Shown: positions 37,900 through 50,040 of the stretch, piece by piece
Numbering within the stretch: position 1 is the stretch's first letter
Layout: every line of letters starts with the position of its first letter
Assembly: GCF_019097595.1 (NCBI RefSeq)
Contig: NC_080710.1
Location: forward strand, 19,393,780-19,457,779
Length of the DNA: 64,000 nt
Reading direction: 5' to 3'
DNA from: Hemibagrus wyckioides
Taxonomy: Eukaryota; Chordata; Actinopteri; Siluriformes; Bagridae
Notes under the pieces: generated by a model
The model's input: only the letters and a program-made list of their open reading frames with translations
The model's database searches: none
What the model was told of the DNA's origin: nothing
Made by a program: the position numbers and the translations under genes

Positions 37900-38170
37900 T
37901 ATTTAAAAAGTAATAGACCTCTAAAATCAATAATCGATAGCTTCACCTTTAGCAGTAACAAACAACCAAAAGCTTCCAATAACTAGTGATCAGTCTTTCA
38001 TAGAGGATTTCTTGGCCCACTGTTCTTTGACATTAGAGGGATTTTGAGCATGAACTGCATAATTATGGTCTTGCCTCAGCATTTCAAGGGGATTCATATC
38101 TGGGCATTGACTAAGCCAATATAAAATCTTTCAGTGATGACTGTAGCTTCAGCTCATGGATTCTATAAAG
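37900..38170 (-). mobile_element. Tc1-like transposase C-terminal fragment, lineage E (minus strand)
   Basis: The minus-strand translation from about 38,110 down reads CPDMNPLEMLRQDHNYAVHA, then NPSNVKEQWAK and, near the end, TAKGEAIDY. This matches the C-terminus of a fish Tc1-like transposase: SPDLNPIEMLWKDLK.AVHA..PSNV, a CKEQWAKIP block and the terminal AAKGG...Y. The Glu of NP(I/L)E, the last catalytic acidic residue, is kept. A stop follows 'SSMKD'. The catalytic Asp blocks and the N-terminal DNA-binding part are missing. It is distinct from lineages A, B, C and D. Confidence 0.8.
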
Positions 38171-39346
38171 CAGTATTAGGATATATGACTTTGACAAAAA
38201 AAAACAAAAAAACAATTCTATCGTGTTATAATAATTGCTTCATGCTAGCTGTTTGTTCTGCAGCATGTGAAATATGATGGTTGATGGCTGTTTTTGCAGA
38301 ATAAAAAAGATAAGTCAGTTGTTTCATATGAAGAAGATGGGGGGAAAACGCTGTTCAAATATTCTGCTTAATTCCAAGAACCTGTTCTAATTAAAAAGAT
38401 CAAAAGCTTTTAAAATCCACTGAAAAGTCATTTGCATTTATCAGTAATAGGAATAAACCGAGCAACAATAGCAAGACAATCCTAAAACAGATTTTAATTA
38501 CTAAGACATTTAGTTTTTGTTTTAGGGTTATTGATAAAATCTGAATAACTTTAAATTACAGTTGAATTTGTGTGTTTTCTTACCAGTGCATGTGTTTTCA
38601 CAAAACAAATCTAGCGTAGCCCAGTGCACTGGCCTAAAATCTGAAGAATTGACTATCCTTTCAGAAACATTTCATCCTGCTGCATAAACAGCTTTGAGAT
38701 AGTTTTCTTTTAAAAAACATTTTTTAATCAAGATCCCAGAGAGGTGAAATACAATAGAAAGGAGATGCAACATCTGCTGATTTTTTTTTTGCCTAATTTC
38801 TTACAGCACCAAACTGTGTTGCTTTTAAAAGTGGTTAAGACAAACAATTACCAAAACCAAAACCATTTTCCATTTCTTTGCATGAAATTGCCCAAAGGCC
38901 CTCAGGAGTCTCCGGTACTCTGAGGTTTAGATATTCTTTCTCGTTCCTTGGCCATATCTATCCGTGTCAATCAGCGTTTTATTCTCAGGAATAAAGATTA
39001 GTGAAAAGAATAGATGATGTGTTAAATCACACCAGTCACATGTCTGTATTAGCCATACAGATACTTTGAACTCAATTTCACAACTTAACATGCACAGATT
39101 AGTTTTTTAATACATTCATAAAGATGATTACATTCTGAGAATTGGGTAGAATATTTCAATTTTTTTTTCTCATTTAAATATCGTATGTGCATCTGTGGTC
39201 AGAGTGTTGGAGATCTTATGATTGGATTTTCATTTACCTTAGCTATAAGTGTACAAATGTAAATTATTTTCAACTACTTAAAGACCTAAAGTGCTCATGA
39301 TGCCGCCATGAGAAATTCACAGTACATTAAAGAAATCTTTGTATAC
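38171..39346. other. No recognised feature
   Basis: AT-rich with several A/T runs. Confidence 0.5.
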
Positions 39347-39353
39347 ATAATGT

Positions 39354-39600
39354 GAATGAAACAGCCTTTATTTGTCACATATACATTACAGCACAGTGAA
39401 ATTCTTTCTTCGCATATCCCATCCTTGGAGGTTGGGGTCAGAGCGCAGGGTCAGCCATGATACGGCGCCCATGGAGCAGAGAGGGTTAAGGGCCTTGCTC
39501 AAGGGCCCAACAGTGGCAACTTGGCGGTGCTGGGGCTTGAACCCCTGATCTTCTAGTCAACGACCCAGAGCCTTAACCACCTGAGCCACCACTGCCTCAA
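39354..39600 (-). mobile_element. tRNA-derived SINE with LINE-like tail (minus strand)
   Basis: Read on the minus strand, the 5' end carries RNA polymerase III promoter boxes: tggctcaggtgg (A box, complement of 39,577-39,588) and ggttcaagccc (B box, complement of 39,533-39,543). They are spaced as in a tRNA. A body follows with 'gggcccttgagcaaggccct', then a 3' tail 'tgacaaataaaggctg' of the type shared with L2-like LINEs. It is flanked by an exact 7-base duplication, ataatgt (39,347-39,353 and 39,601-39,607), as expected for target-primed reverse transcription. The copy is well preserved compared with other repeats here, so it is probably one of the youngest insertions. Confidence 0.88.
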
Positions 39601-39607
39601 ATAATGT

Positions 39608-40021
39608 ATTTTTGCCCATGTAATTTGTAGGGAAAGATTGTTACTGTGTTTACATTTGGTTACAAATTAAGCAGTGTAATTTGTGTAAGAGTCCATAACA
39701 TACAGCATCTAGAAGACTGGGCTTGTTGTATGAAATGAAGCCATCTGACCATTAAACACATGCATAACAACTGTATATGATAAAGTTTTTTCTAAACAAT
39801 TTGTACTCTTACTGCAAGTTGCAGTTGTAACTTTCACAGAGTTTAGATATTAACTGATGCTAGAGCTCCCTCTGTTGCAGAAGGCTACAGAATAATGTTT
39901 GACCCATGTGCTGGTTAGCATAAAATGATTATGTTGTAGCTAGAAACCATGCCTGTACCTCATGTGGCAGAACTCAAGTGAAATATAATACCCCAGGTTT
40001 ACAATAACTGCCTACTTGACT
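39608..40021. other. No recognised feature
   Basis: Non-coding spacer. No repeat was recognised. Confidence 0.5.
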
Positions 40022-40300
40022 ACAGACGCCGTTTTATGGTATTTAAAACTGTAAATAGTTTATCTCTAATTGGCTTTGCTGATTTTATGAAGCAGTATAT
40101 CCCATCCTAGAACTTTGCTCAATGGAGATAGGCCAAATTGTAATTCTTAGGATTAGTCACAGCTCAGATGATGAATGAATGCTTTTCTTAGATCCCATCA
40201 GAGTCTGGAATTGTGCTAGAAGTTTTTAGGAACTACAGTTCAATGGTAGTTTCAACATCCTTTAAGCTAACTGCAGTCTAAAACATTCATTAATTGGTTC
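40022..40300 (+). mobile_element. LINE ORF2 C-terminal fragment (weak)
   Basis: The translation reads FMVFKTVNSLSLIGFADFMKQYIPS, then after frame changes resembles LRS and a tail like VLEVFRNYSSMVVSTSFKL. This corresponds to the region FK..L..YK.LNGLAP.YL.DLL..Y.PSR.LRS, with the later block P.LWN.LP...R...S...FK, in the C-terminus of CR1/L2-group LINEs. It has at least two frameshifts and several stops. Assignment is by pattern only, without the catalytic core. Confidence 0.45.
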
Positions 40301-40387
40301 ATCTGCCATCATAAATATTTTACTTTTAGTTTTGGAAATCAATATGAAAAGATATATACTACATTGTACTAATACAATGTATATAAC

Positions 40388-40406
40388 AGCAACAACAACA
40401 ACAACA

Positions 40407-40472
<66 letters not shown>
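40388..40472 (+). repeat. Compound (AAC)n(TAA)n microsatellite
   Basis: A short (AAC) run is followed by about 21 TAA units. The open frame across it encodes polyisoleucine and is an artefact. Confidence 0.97.
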
Positions 40473-43400
40473 GTCTCAGAGTGGGCATGTCATAACACTT
40501 ATCCTCTCAAGCTGGTATCTGTAATGTGATAGGATCAGATCAACATAATAGATGTGAATTGGTAATGATTTATTTGAAATAAAATTTGTAAAAAAGCCCA
40601 GGCTGTGTGGTCTTACAACCACCCCTGCATAACATTCCCATGCAGTCAAGTTCACTATTCAAGTAGTCTGGTATGTATAAACAGGAGCGCTTTTGGCACA
40701 CTAATCTTGTGCTTACTTCCTCTGGCTTTAGTATGTATGCAGGGTGAATATGATAGAACACAGCAGATGGGTTGCTTTTCCTTTCTGTCACACTCTGCTT
40801 CTCACTGAGAGCTGCTGAATGTGGAACCACACTCCAGCTCCAGTTAGGCAGCATATGTAAGCTCTGTTGGGAAAACTAAACAAGGCAATCAATCAATACA
40901 GCCCATGAGACATGTTTCCTTCTCTGAAATATTCAGTCTGAAATAGTTTCAAATCTCTTCCGAGGTTGGAAATTAAGATTTACAGTATTGGCAACACAAT
41001 ACATGAGTCATAACAAAAAGAAAAATGTCAAATCTATAAATGGTGAAGGTCTTTTCGTGATTTTGTGGCTTTTGAATAATGGGAGCCACCCACATAAGGT
41101 CACTAGCTCAGATGGTTTGTTGTGTGTGAGCTACATAGTCCCATTTTGCCAGGCTTTGAGAGATTATTTGGCAGCAAAGCTATGTCATCTTCTCCCCTTA
41201 AATGCCTTTATGCTCTTTTAGAGCACAGTGTAAATTTATCCTTATTTTTCATATTCGTGGGAGAGGATTTCAAAACACTGTCACGCAGATTTTCAGATGC
41301 CAGAGATCAGCAAGAGAAGGCTCACTTTTCATCTGATAGGCTACAAGCTGATTTACTGAAACATAGTGTATGCACATAAATGCAAAAGCAAATATTTAGA
41401 ATAGGCCCGTAACCCATGCAGCACGAAGTATGATAGTCTTGTTTTCAAAAACTTTAACTTGTTTTTCCAGATTAACTTTTAGATCAATTTGGATATAACA
41501 TCCTTTGGCAGTGAATGGCCTCTAAAAGGTTTGTTCGATTTGTTGGAATATTTAGTCATTTTCTATATCAACAGTACAACATACCACACATTCCTCCAAA
41601 TATATGATGTATTTATTTTTGGTTCCTACTGACCTTCAAACAAGTAGAATGAAAGTATCCAAGGGAATTTATATGTTCTTGTAGAGCTGTCACACACTAA
41701 TGAACATTCTCTGTCCATGAAAAAGCACTTTCTCTGAATATCGCCTAAAGAGGTCAAGACATAGCAACTCACACTTCATTATTTAACTGTACTACAGTGA
41801 ACTACTCAGGAGACATGTTCCTGCTGTATATGTATTGTTGAAGGACATGTTGCTATTGTTGGACTGTGTTGCTTCAGGTTGGTTATTTGTATTTGTTATC
41901 ATGCTCACTCTATGATGAATATTTAATTTGATAGAACAGAACTGCTCAGCTATGGGAGACTGAAATTGATGACTGTTGATAAAAATGTTAGTTATGTATG
42001 GAGATGGCACAAGTGTATTATTATGGAAACTTCCTGATCATACACCTCCAGTACTTTATTTGTCCTCATTGTGGGTGTACAGCTACAATCTATCTTTTGC
42101 TATGAACAATACATGAAAACTGTCCTCCAGCCCTTTGTAGCTGTCTAGTTTCTGACCACAGGACTGGTGTTGGTTGAACACAGACACACACACACAAAAT
42201 AAAATAAAATCCAGCAATACTACTTCATGGGTTATTCTCTGACACGAATACCAGTATACTTTTGTTTTTCATACTGATACAATTTGTTTGCCGTCCACGT
42301 TTAACTTCCTCATGTTTGGATGAGAGGGTCAGCTGAGTTGATATTGACCTGTGTATTTATTGTAAGACTGAAATGTCCTCTGATCATAAGCAATAGAGAC
42401 CTGACACTGCAGAACTTCAAATTTAATCAGAGACAGCTTTGCCAATAGAGCAGTTCATTAATGTCATTAACTTAAGCCTACATCACCAGAGGCTGAAAAA
42501 TTATGCTACATTGATCGGAAGTAATTATTATTGATTTGAATTAATCTAGTGGAACAAGTCCAGCCAACAACAACATCATAGATGCTGACGAAGATTGAAT
42601 GTTTCAGTGTTCTATTAGAAAACTAGAAAAATGACTTTATATACAGTAGTTGGCTAATTCTGGATTGAATTATCTTTATGAATGAGCAGAAATACTTTAG
42701 TAAGAAGGCACAAATTATTTAGCACATACTGTAAAATGGAATGTTTTTTAAAGGCTACACTTTACATTTATGTTGAGAATAAGAACTGTTTAATAAAGTG
42801 TTATTCTACATGATCATGGAAAAAATTTGCAAATTAAAAAGGACATTTTTATTTTTAAAAAATCCATTAAAACTAAAACCCATTTTTAATTCATTCTTAT
42901 GGAAAATAATTTATGAGCTATACCAAATCTTTACAAACAATTGTCTTTGTTTTGCTGGTGGGTTCTTCAGACCATTTGTTATCTCAATTCTTATGGTTAA
43001 TTGCTTGTGAAAATCAAAACTTAATCTCAGGTCCTATCTAGTTCATTTGATTTCAAGAATCAGATCGCATTATCTGTATAAAGAGCTAGACTAGCACATA
43101 GCTATATGTTACATTTATAATTTGAATTGTTAGCAAGGAAGATGACACCGACACGGAATGAGAGAACTATGAATAGTTTCTTAGACAAAGACTGGGTTGA
43201 GTACAATGCTAGGAGGACCAGTTCAGCATGAAGAAATTACAGACAGAGAAATATATTAAAAAAAATCAATTTATTCTACCAGCAGAACAGTCGCATAGGC
43301 TTTTACACCTGTTCTGTTGCAAATTCTGTCCACATTATTTTAGAGGACTTCATTGTGCTAAATTACCCGAGTCATGTAGCAATTATATAACAATACTGAA

Positions 43401-44082
43401 GTTTAATTTTAAATTAGAAAAGCAGAAACATATAATTTCTCTCTTTTACTCTTTTGAGATATGCTTAATGTATTCTATCACTTAATCTTCAGCATTATTT
43501 TCATGGAAATGTTCAAAACTCATACAACTGCCCATGTAATTATGATCCCTGTTGCAGTATTAACTAAAGACTGTTCTAAAGACTGACAGGCTGAAAATAA
43601 GTTCATAATTGAATGCACAGTGGAATATTTCAAGTGAGAAGAGATAACCTTAATGTCTCTGCTCGGCTTTCAATTATTCACAAGTAAAAATGTGAGTGGG
43701 ATCAATTATTAATGAGCACAAATAGCATTTTAGAATTGTAGTAGATATTAAAATTTATTACAATGAAACAATAATGGGAGGCAATTAGTGCTTTGCAGAA
43801 GCAATTTATACTTACAAACGGATTTCTGTCAAGGTCTCTTTTTCAATTTTGATGTACTCAGTGTCTGTGGACTGGTTTTGTGTACTGCATTTGGACCGTG
43901 CAGTATATCATTAAAAAAGCAGTTCTTTTAAACATTAGATCTGGTTGTGTCAACCCCATTACTTATATTCAGAACTTTTTTAAAAATTGGAATCATTGAA
44001 ATGTGCAAAAACTAATTAAAAAGGAGAAAAGAAAATGCCTTTTACTTGTATAGTCACAAAGAGAAGTCTATGCACATTAGTA
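40473..44082. other. Unclassified non-coding stretch
   Basis: No exon or repeat is firmly recognised. The block at about 41,120-41,380 has an open frame of 85 codons with no domain. The block at 43,640-43,850 has the wording of a conserved non-coding element. Confidence 0.5.
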
Positions 44083-44240
44083 CAGGGTTAGTTTGCCCTT
44101 TTCTGCTCTAACAGCCTCCTTAGAAGGTTTTCTACTAAATTTTGGAATGTTGCTATGGGGATTTATGCCCATTAAGCCAAGAGCATTAGTGAGGTTGGGA
44201 ACTGTTGTCCAGCACGAAGGCCTAGAGCGAAGTTTGTGTA
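44083..44240 (-). mobile_element. Tc1-like transposase C-terminal fragment, lineage D (minus strand)
   Basis: The minus-strand translation reads KPSRPSCWTTVPNLTNALGL, then IPKFSRKPSKEAVRAEKG. This corresponds to RPSRPTSVSDLTNALLEEWSKIP, NLVESLPRR.EAVI and AAKGGPTPY of a fish Tc1-like transposase. Only the last 50 or so residues remain. It lies about 155 bases from the left end of a lineage C element. Plus-strand frames through it are shadows. Confidence 0.75.
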
Positions 44241-44395
44241 GACGGAAAAACATCACTTTACAAGTTCATGTCTACCGATATATGTATATTATAGTATAAC
44301 AAAGTGTCAATCCAGTGCCAGAGGCTGTAAATCTACTGCTATAAAATGCTTCCTCAGAGATCTAATATAACACCACAATTTCCTACTGTAATGTA

Positions 44396-45210
44396 CACTC
44401 ACTAAACACTTCATTATGAATACCTGCACACCTAATTATTCATGCAGTTATCATCAATCAGACAATCATGTGGCAGTGGCACAGAGAATAAACTGAATGC
44501 AGAGTGTTTAAGTTTAAGTGACTTTGTGGCATGGTTGTTGGTGCAAAATGGGCTGGTTTGCCTTTGAACTGCTGACCTCTCACAAGAGTGAGATTTTCCC
44601 TCATAACAGTTTTTAGAGTTTAAACTGAAAAACAAAGCTCCTCAGAATGCACAACATGTCAAACCTTGGATGAGCCTCAACAACAGAAGACAACACTGAG
44701 TTTCTACTCCTCTGAGCCAAGAACAGATGTCTGAGGCTGTATTGGACAAAGGCTCGTCTAAACTGAATGGTCTAAGACATTTGTAAAAACCTGGTCTGAT
44801 GTCAACCTCAAATCGTAGGGTCAGAATTTAACATCAACAACATGAATCCATGGACCCATCCTCCCTTTTGTGAACTGTTCAGGCTGCTAGTGGTGGGGGT
44901 GGTGTAATGGGTTGGGGAATGTGCTTTTGGCACATATGAGCTCCTTTATTCCAGTCATTGGTTGTATGCCACGTCCTCTCTGAGAATACTGTCTGAATCC
45001 AATACAGTACCTTTGGGATATGGTAGAACAGGAGATGAATCTGCAACTGACAGAATCTGCAGAAATTATATAAGCATTAAAGTCAACATTTATCAGAATC
45101 TCAAAGCAATATTTCCAACACCTTGTGATATCAATGTCGAGAACATCTGTTCAAAGTGTCCTACCTGGTATTGGTATAGAGTTTCTAATAAAGTGGCCAC
45201 CGAAAGAATG
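44396..45210 (+). mobile_element. Tc1-like transposon relic, lineage C, both ends present
   Basis: The left end 'cactcactaaacacttcatt' and the right end 'taataaagtggccaccg' (reverse complement: cggtggccactttatta) are degraded inverted repeats of this lineage. Between them, 'gtgactttgtggcatggttg' corresponds to the DNA-binding domain region, 'cagaatgcacaacatgtcaa' to ECTTRRT, and 'tttgggatatggtagaacag' to LWDMVEQ. 'caacaccttgtgatatcaat' gives QHLVISM. The length (815 bases) is about two thirds of what I expect for a complete copy, and the QQD and LNPIE blocks have been lost by deletion. All frames are broken. The short open frames at 44,432-45,243 are random readings of this relic. Confidence 0.9.
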
Positions 45211-45268
45211 TTTCATACAGTTACACAGTGGGACATGTTCTGAAACAGTTCATCAGTGTCTGGGAATA

Positions 45269-45270
<2 letters not shown>

Positions 45271-45317
<47 letters not shown>
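45271..45317 (+). repeat. (TG)n microsatellite
   Basis: About 23 TG units, ending in 'gcacatgcacatg'. Confidence 0.97.
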
Positions 45318-45318
<1 letters not shown>

Positions 45319-45869
45319 ACATGCACATGAACATGCCCTCACTGTACTTGTTCCCGCTTTTATACCTACCCACAGTCAACTGTCTAACTTTTTTTTTTTT
45401 TGCACTTTTATAATTTACCTATTCCTGACACTAGACCAGGAGATTGCTTACCAAGCTGTTTCTTTTTTAAACAGTGCCATCAGCAATGTGCTGCTCAGCC
45501 ATTTTTTAAAATAATATACTATTGTATCGTGTTGTATTGGAGTCACTTTGTTGGAAAAGCAAATCTTTCTCCAGACAGCTTTGGCTACACACTCTTTCTA
45601 TGGGTGTGCTTTTGTTTTGCAACAATGAGGCTATTAAAGTGAATGCAAATGGATCTCCTGAAATACATTTTTAGACACTCAAGTGTAATCAGAGTACAGC
45701 ATGAAAAACACTTCAGTGGAAGTCAAGGTTAAAGAGAGAGTGAAGACAATGAAAAGAACGTCATCGAAGTGTTTTTGACTATGTAGTCGTGGTGGAGTGT
45801 TCCACTTCAGGCACTTCTACATCTGAGCATCAATTATACTTCCACTGAAGTCTCTACAGGCCACACTAA
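45318..45869. other. No recognised feature
   Basis: The 129-codon frame ending at 45,514 begins inside the transposon relic and runs through the (TG)n tract as poly-Cys-Val. It is not a gene. Confidence 0.6.
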
Positions 45870-45870
45870 C

Positions 45871-45948
<78 letters not shown>
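45870..45948 (+). repeat. (TAA)n microsatellite
   Basis: About 26 uninterrupted TAA units. Confidence 0.97.
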
Positions 45949-46004
45949 TCAAACATTGTTGTTGTTATTGTTTTTGTCATTGTTATTACTGGTAATGGTC
46001 AGTT

Positions 46005-46330
46005 AAACAAAGCCAAGGATGTATAAACTGACCATATATTCATCATTGTCAAATGTTTCACTAAAGTTCATCAGTGTCTGTACAGGGTGAAGGTTAGGGT
46101 CATCTAACCCTAGATATCCTCAAGCCTTAAGCAATATGGCATTTACTTTAGCCAGCACTGATTCTGTTCTGTGATGCTGCTTCTGAAAGCCAGACAGAAA
46201 TACATTATGCTTATTAATATTTTGGGTCAAGATACATTTTATTTTATACAGCAGCAAATTAAAAAACTGTAGAAAGTGACCCAAGTTGACTTCATTATGT
46301 TTCATAATTGCTCCTTAACCAGTGAAAATA
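46005..46330 (-). mobile_element. LINE reverse-transcriptase fragment (minus strand)
   Basis: On the minus strand the frame of 46,120-46,305 reads NINKHNVFLSGFQKQHHRTE, then SVLAKVNAILL. This matches the reverse-transcriptase region F(Q)SGFR..HSTETAL.KV.NDLL of CR1/L2-group LINEs. After one stop, LMNFSETFDNDEY (about 46,050) corresponds to LLDLSAAFDTVDH, the block carrying the first catalytic Asp. Upstream, NLGHFLQFFNLLLYKI corresponds to NYRPISNLPFL.KILE. The YADD-type active-site block that would follow is not found. The family is near that of the C-terminal fragment at 40,022-40,300, but the strands differ. Confidence 0.75.
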
Positions 46331-48874
46331 ATTACACATTCTTTTCTTAAATATATTTATCATTTTATCAGCTTTAACAGCCCGAGTGAAAAATAATTAA
46401 AGTAATAATTTAACAACTTATGATACGTAATACCTAATGTTTATTAGTTAATTATTAGATTTGGAGATTGATAATGCATTTGTCATTTGACTCCTTTGAC
46501 TCCAGACAAGATGATCATTAGACTGGCAATGTAACGGTGAAAGGAAGCAGATGTCCAATGCATCAGATTATTTATATATACATTGAAATAAGCTAGTTTT
46601 TCTACTCCCTTATTTATATCTCATACACATACGTACATATGCAAAGTATTTCCCAAAGAATGTAGTTAATATAACGTGATAGTTGTAAATCCAAAGTGGA
46701 ATTTTATTATTTCTTATGCCTAAATACATCCAGATAAATAAAAAACAATGTCTGATTTACTAGCTCAGTTCCAAAACCTTAAAATTCAAATTCAATCTGA
46801 CATAAGTGCATTTTATTAAATTAGAATATAGTATATTCTCGCAACATATATAACAATCATTTTAAATCTTTTTTGATTGATTGTGCCTCTGTGTGCATTT
46901 GTATTCCTGTATACTTTAAAATAGGATTATAAAAGAAGATGGAGGATGGGGCTTTGACATTTTTATCGTGTTTATACTGTTGAACAGGATCCAAGTAATT
47001 AACCAAATAAATCTTGTAGTCAGTTTACACTGCTGGCAATCTGAACAGCTCCACACCTATTGATCTCTGGTCCTTGCCTGGCTCAGCATCATTGACTAGG
47101 AGTGAGTGAGATATCGTGTGTTTATATCCCTCTAGAATAGAGACTCAATACAATACCATAAACACTGCTTGGGTTATACATAATTACACGATTACAAACA
47201 ATATGAAAACATTTTTAGAATCAAAATACCTTGATGCCCTGTCATTTAAGAATGTCACATGGTAATGCTAACCTTCAGGGTTTTACAGTCCAACTCAACA
47301 AACATATCAGTATTTTATACACAGTGTGTTCTTTTATACACAATAACTTCCTTTAAGTTATTGCATTCTGATTCCTTGCTAGCCATTTGTACTTACCAGC
47401 TTATCTGTTTGTGCTATAAGCCCTACTATTAGCTTCACACTCCTAAAATTCTCTCTGAGCATCCCAGTCAATTTCTAGGGTCGATATGGTGGACAATGAT
47501 ACATGGCAAGCAGGTCTCTACAGCATGAAGAAATAATTAAGAAAAACAAGCTGCTCAGAATGATCTCTCTAAGGCATATTCATCTTTCAGAAGTCATTTC
47601 TTTATTTTCCAGTATTTGTGTTGTGCTAGGACAAGTGGACAATGGTCATGCATCCCTATTCGGTTCTCCCTCCTCTCACAGTGCACAGGAGAAGGATGTG
47701 TAAATGTATGTAAAAAGAAAGTCTCAGATTAAGCTGATATTTTTAGCATTTGGATTTTCATTGACAAATACGTTCCTACTTTTTTGAATCTGTAGGCTCA
47801 CAAAAAAAGGTGCCAAAGAACTTCAAACAAGTAAGAATTAAATTTTTCAATATTTAATTAATGATAGAATTGTTCCAAATGTGTTTTTAAGGTTTGAGTT
47901 TTTATCCCATTTAATATTTATTTATAATTTCTTGTTGAAGGGCATACTGAAACAATATTTGTTTAACAGTTGAACAGTAAAATATAGCTCATCCAAAATG
48001 TTCAATAAAAATAAATAAAAATCAGCCAAAGCACAGAAGGTCAGCCAGATATGGGGAAAAGTCTTGTTTGAATATGTGTTTCTGTGACACAAGGGCCAGT
48101 TAATGAAGAATAGAAGAATAAGTGCATATAAAACATTCACAATTCAGCTAGACCAACATGCCCTCAGAGAAAAGCTCCTCATCCACCATAAATTTGCCTC
48201 TTTTTAATCTGAAATTTCTGGGTTTTTTTGTTTTTGTTTTTTTTAAGCAAACACTGTTGTTGTTTTTGGTCTGCCTGATATGTGTCTTTAAATAACAATT
48301 TTAGAAATGGTATACTTGGATATTCATTGATATTTATATGTGTAATGGGTAGTTTTCATTTAAGGTGAACAGTTTGTTGTATGGTCTATGCTATCAAAGC
48401 TGAGTGGTATAATTAAGCAATATCACATGAGGAAGAATGTTATGGATATTGCCTAAAGCCAAATCAGAGCTCTGTTGATAATTACTACAACAGCCCAATT
48501 ACATACAATATGGCCAAGTAGTTTGTTTATTTTTGCTCTGCAAAAGTAAATATATCTTGAAGAAGCAACAGATTTGGAGCCATGCAACACACAGACTTAC
48601 TGACAGCCCATCAGCTAGCTGGCTAGCTTTTTGCTCGTTGGATCCACATTTATTTGTATATTTCTGTTACGTTAAAAGGTGCTTCTGTTGTAACTGGCTT
48701 TGCTTCTTCCTTTTCATCTTGCAATGTAGTAAAAACTACTGCTAGAAGTGAAATATTTCAGCAAATGAGTCAGTGCTGTTATACTAAATATCAGCTCTCT
48801 TGGAATGCCACTCATCCAATCACATTAGTGGACTGGAACTAACTGTTGTATAATAAAAGAATAATTTGTGCACA
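46331..48874. other. Unclassified non-coding stretch
   Basis: No known repeat is recognised. A 35-base segment at 47,796-47,830 is bounded by 'ctgtag' and 'gtaaga', but this alone is weak evidence for a micro-exon. Confidence 0.5.
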
Positions 48875-48994
48875 GATGGGATCCCAGTCCATTGCAATTA
48901 TGTATTTTCCATACACATTTAGCAGCTGACTAGAATCCCATCCATGGTGAACCAGTATTAAACTGTTTAGTGGTAATGATGAATGAATGAATGA
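48875..48994 (+). repeat. Retroposon tail with (GAAT)n (weak)
   Basis: 'gggatcccagtccattg' and 'aaccagtattaaactgttta', with a (gaat)n ending, resemble the 3' end of a common fish retroposon (accaggataaagcggtta, then gaatgaatgaat). Confidence 0.4.
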
Positions 48995-49739
48995 ATTTGT
49001 TTTAAAAATGTAGGGATCCATAACTTCCATTATCTAGCTTCTTGACTAGATCACCACGGTTTTTCCATTAACCTGATAATTTGCTGCATCCCTGTTGGTC
49101 TGCTAGATAAGTCTTTTGGAAAGGGTTCAGTCATGTACCTTGTGCTGGGCAATTTAGACTTTCTAACTTTAACCCAGTAGAGTCTAGCTACTCTACAGGA
49201 ATGAACATGAAATCAGTAGAATAAATTAGCCTTACAGTCAGATTACAAAAAAAGTACTATTCAATAATATAATATTTTTCTTGTAATTAAATTTGATAAT
49301 TTCATCTATTCACACTAAATAAACACCCCTGTTTCAAATTTTAGAATGATAAAACACCTTCACCTGCACAGACAATGTGCAAAAGAGTGACTGTTTATTT
49401 AAAGGAAGCTAATTATATTATGATGTGTACTGTGAGGGTGAAAAAAGTGTAGCATGATATAGCTGTGTTTTGGAGGTGTTAAGGCGCAACATCCAGAGTG
49501 TTATTGTGTAATCCTACCAGTACCTGGGTCTTAACTACAGACTAGAGTCAGATGCATGATATAGAAAATGCCAGATCCTCTCTCCTCTTCTCTTTCTTCA
49601 GTATGTGCAGTAAAATAATAGCTTTATTCTATCAGTCTATGGTCAGTATTTTTGTTTTTTCTGTGCTGTGTTAAGATAAATTGTATTAATCCCAGATTGG
49701 AAACTGTTCCATTATAGCAATGTGTTTTATGCTTCTACC
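48995..49739. other. No recognised feature
   Basis: AT-rich spacer. Confidence 0.5.
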
Positions 49740-50040
49740 TCTGATAACTACAACTCCCATAATCCTTAGCGTACAACTTCTTCACCTGGTCTCTAGTCAG
49801 TCTCCTCTCCCTGTTCACAGTCACCTGATTAACAATGACACACAGCTATTTGCAGTCAGACGACGCCCTTTACATTACCCAGACTAACAAACTCGCTTTT
49901 TTTTTGCTTCTTCAGTTTTATTTGAAATGATCTCAGACCTCTGCCTTCTCGGTTTTCTCTGTTTTGATGAGTGTTTTGACCATAGCCTTCCTCATGTTTG
50001 CTGATTTAGTCATGTCTTGTTTCCCCACCAACAGTGTTCT
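49740..50040 (+). mobile_element. LTR-like piece (tentative)
   Basis: 'aactacaactcccataatcc' at the start is a common opening of a fish LTR or retroposon. It is followed by 'cacctgattaacaatgac' and a T/C-rich run with 'ttttgaccatagccttcc', as in LTR 3' parts. There is no partner LTR or polyprotein. Confidence 0.35.

Noticed and set aside
39533..39588. tRNA gene on the minus strand
   Set aside because: The A and B boxes belong to a SINE; the body cannot fold as a full tRNA and continues into a LINE-like tail.
40332..40529. 65-codon frame
   Set aside because: Mostly polyisoleucine from the (TAA)n microsatellite; not a gene.
45125..45514. 129-codon frame, the longest in the window
   Set aside because: Starts in a transposon relic, crosses (TG)n as poly-Cys-Val and ends in unrelated DNA.
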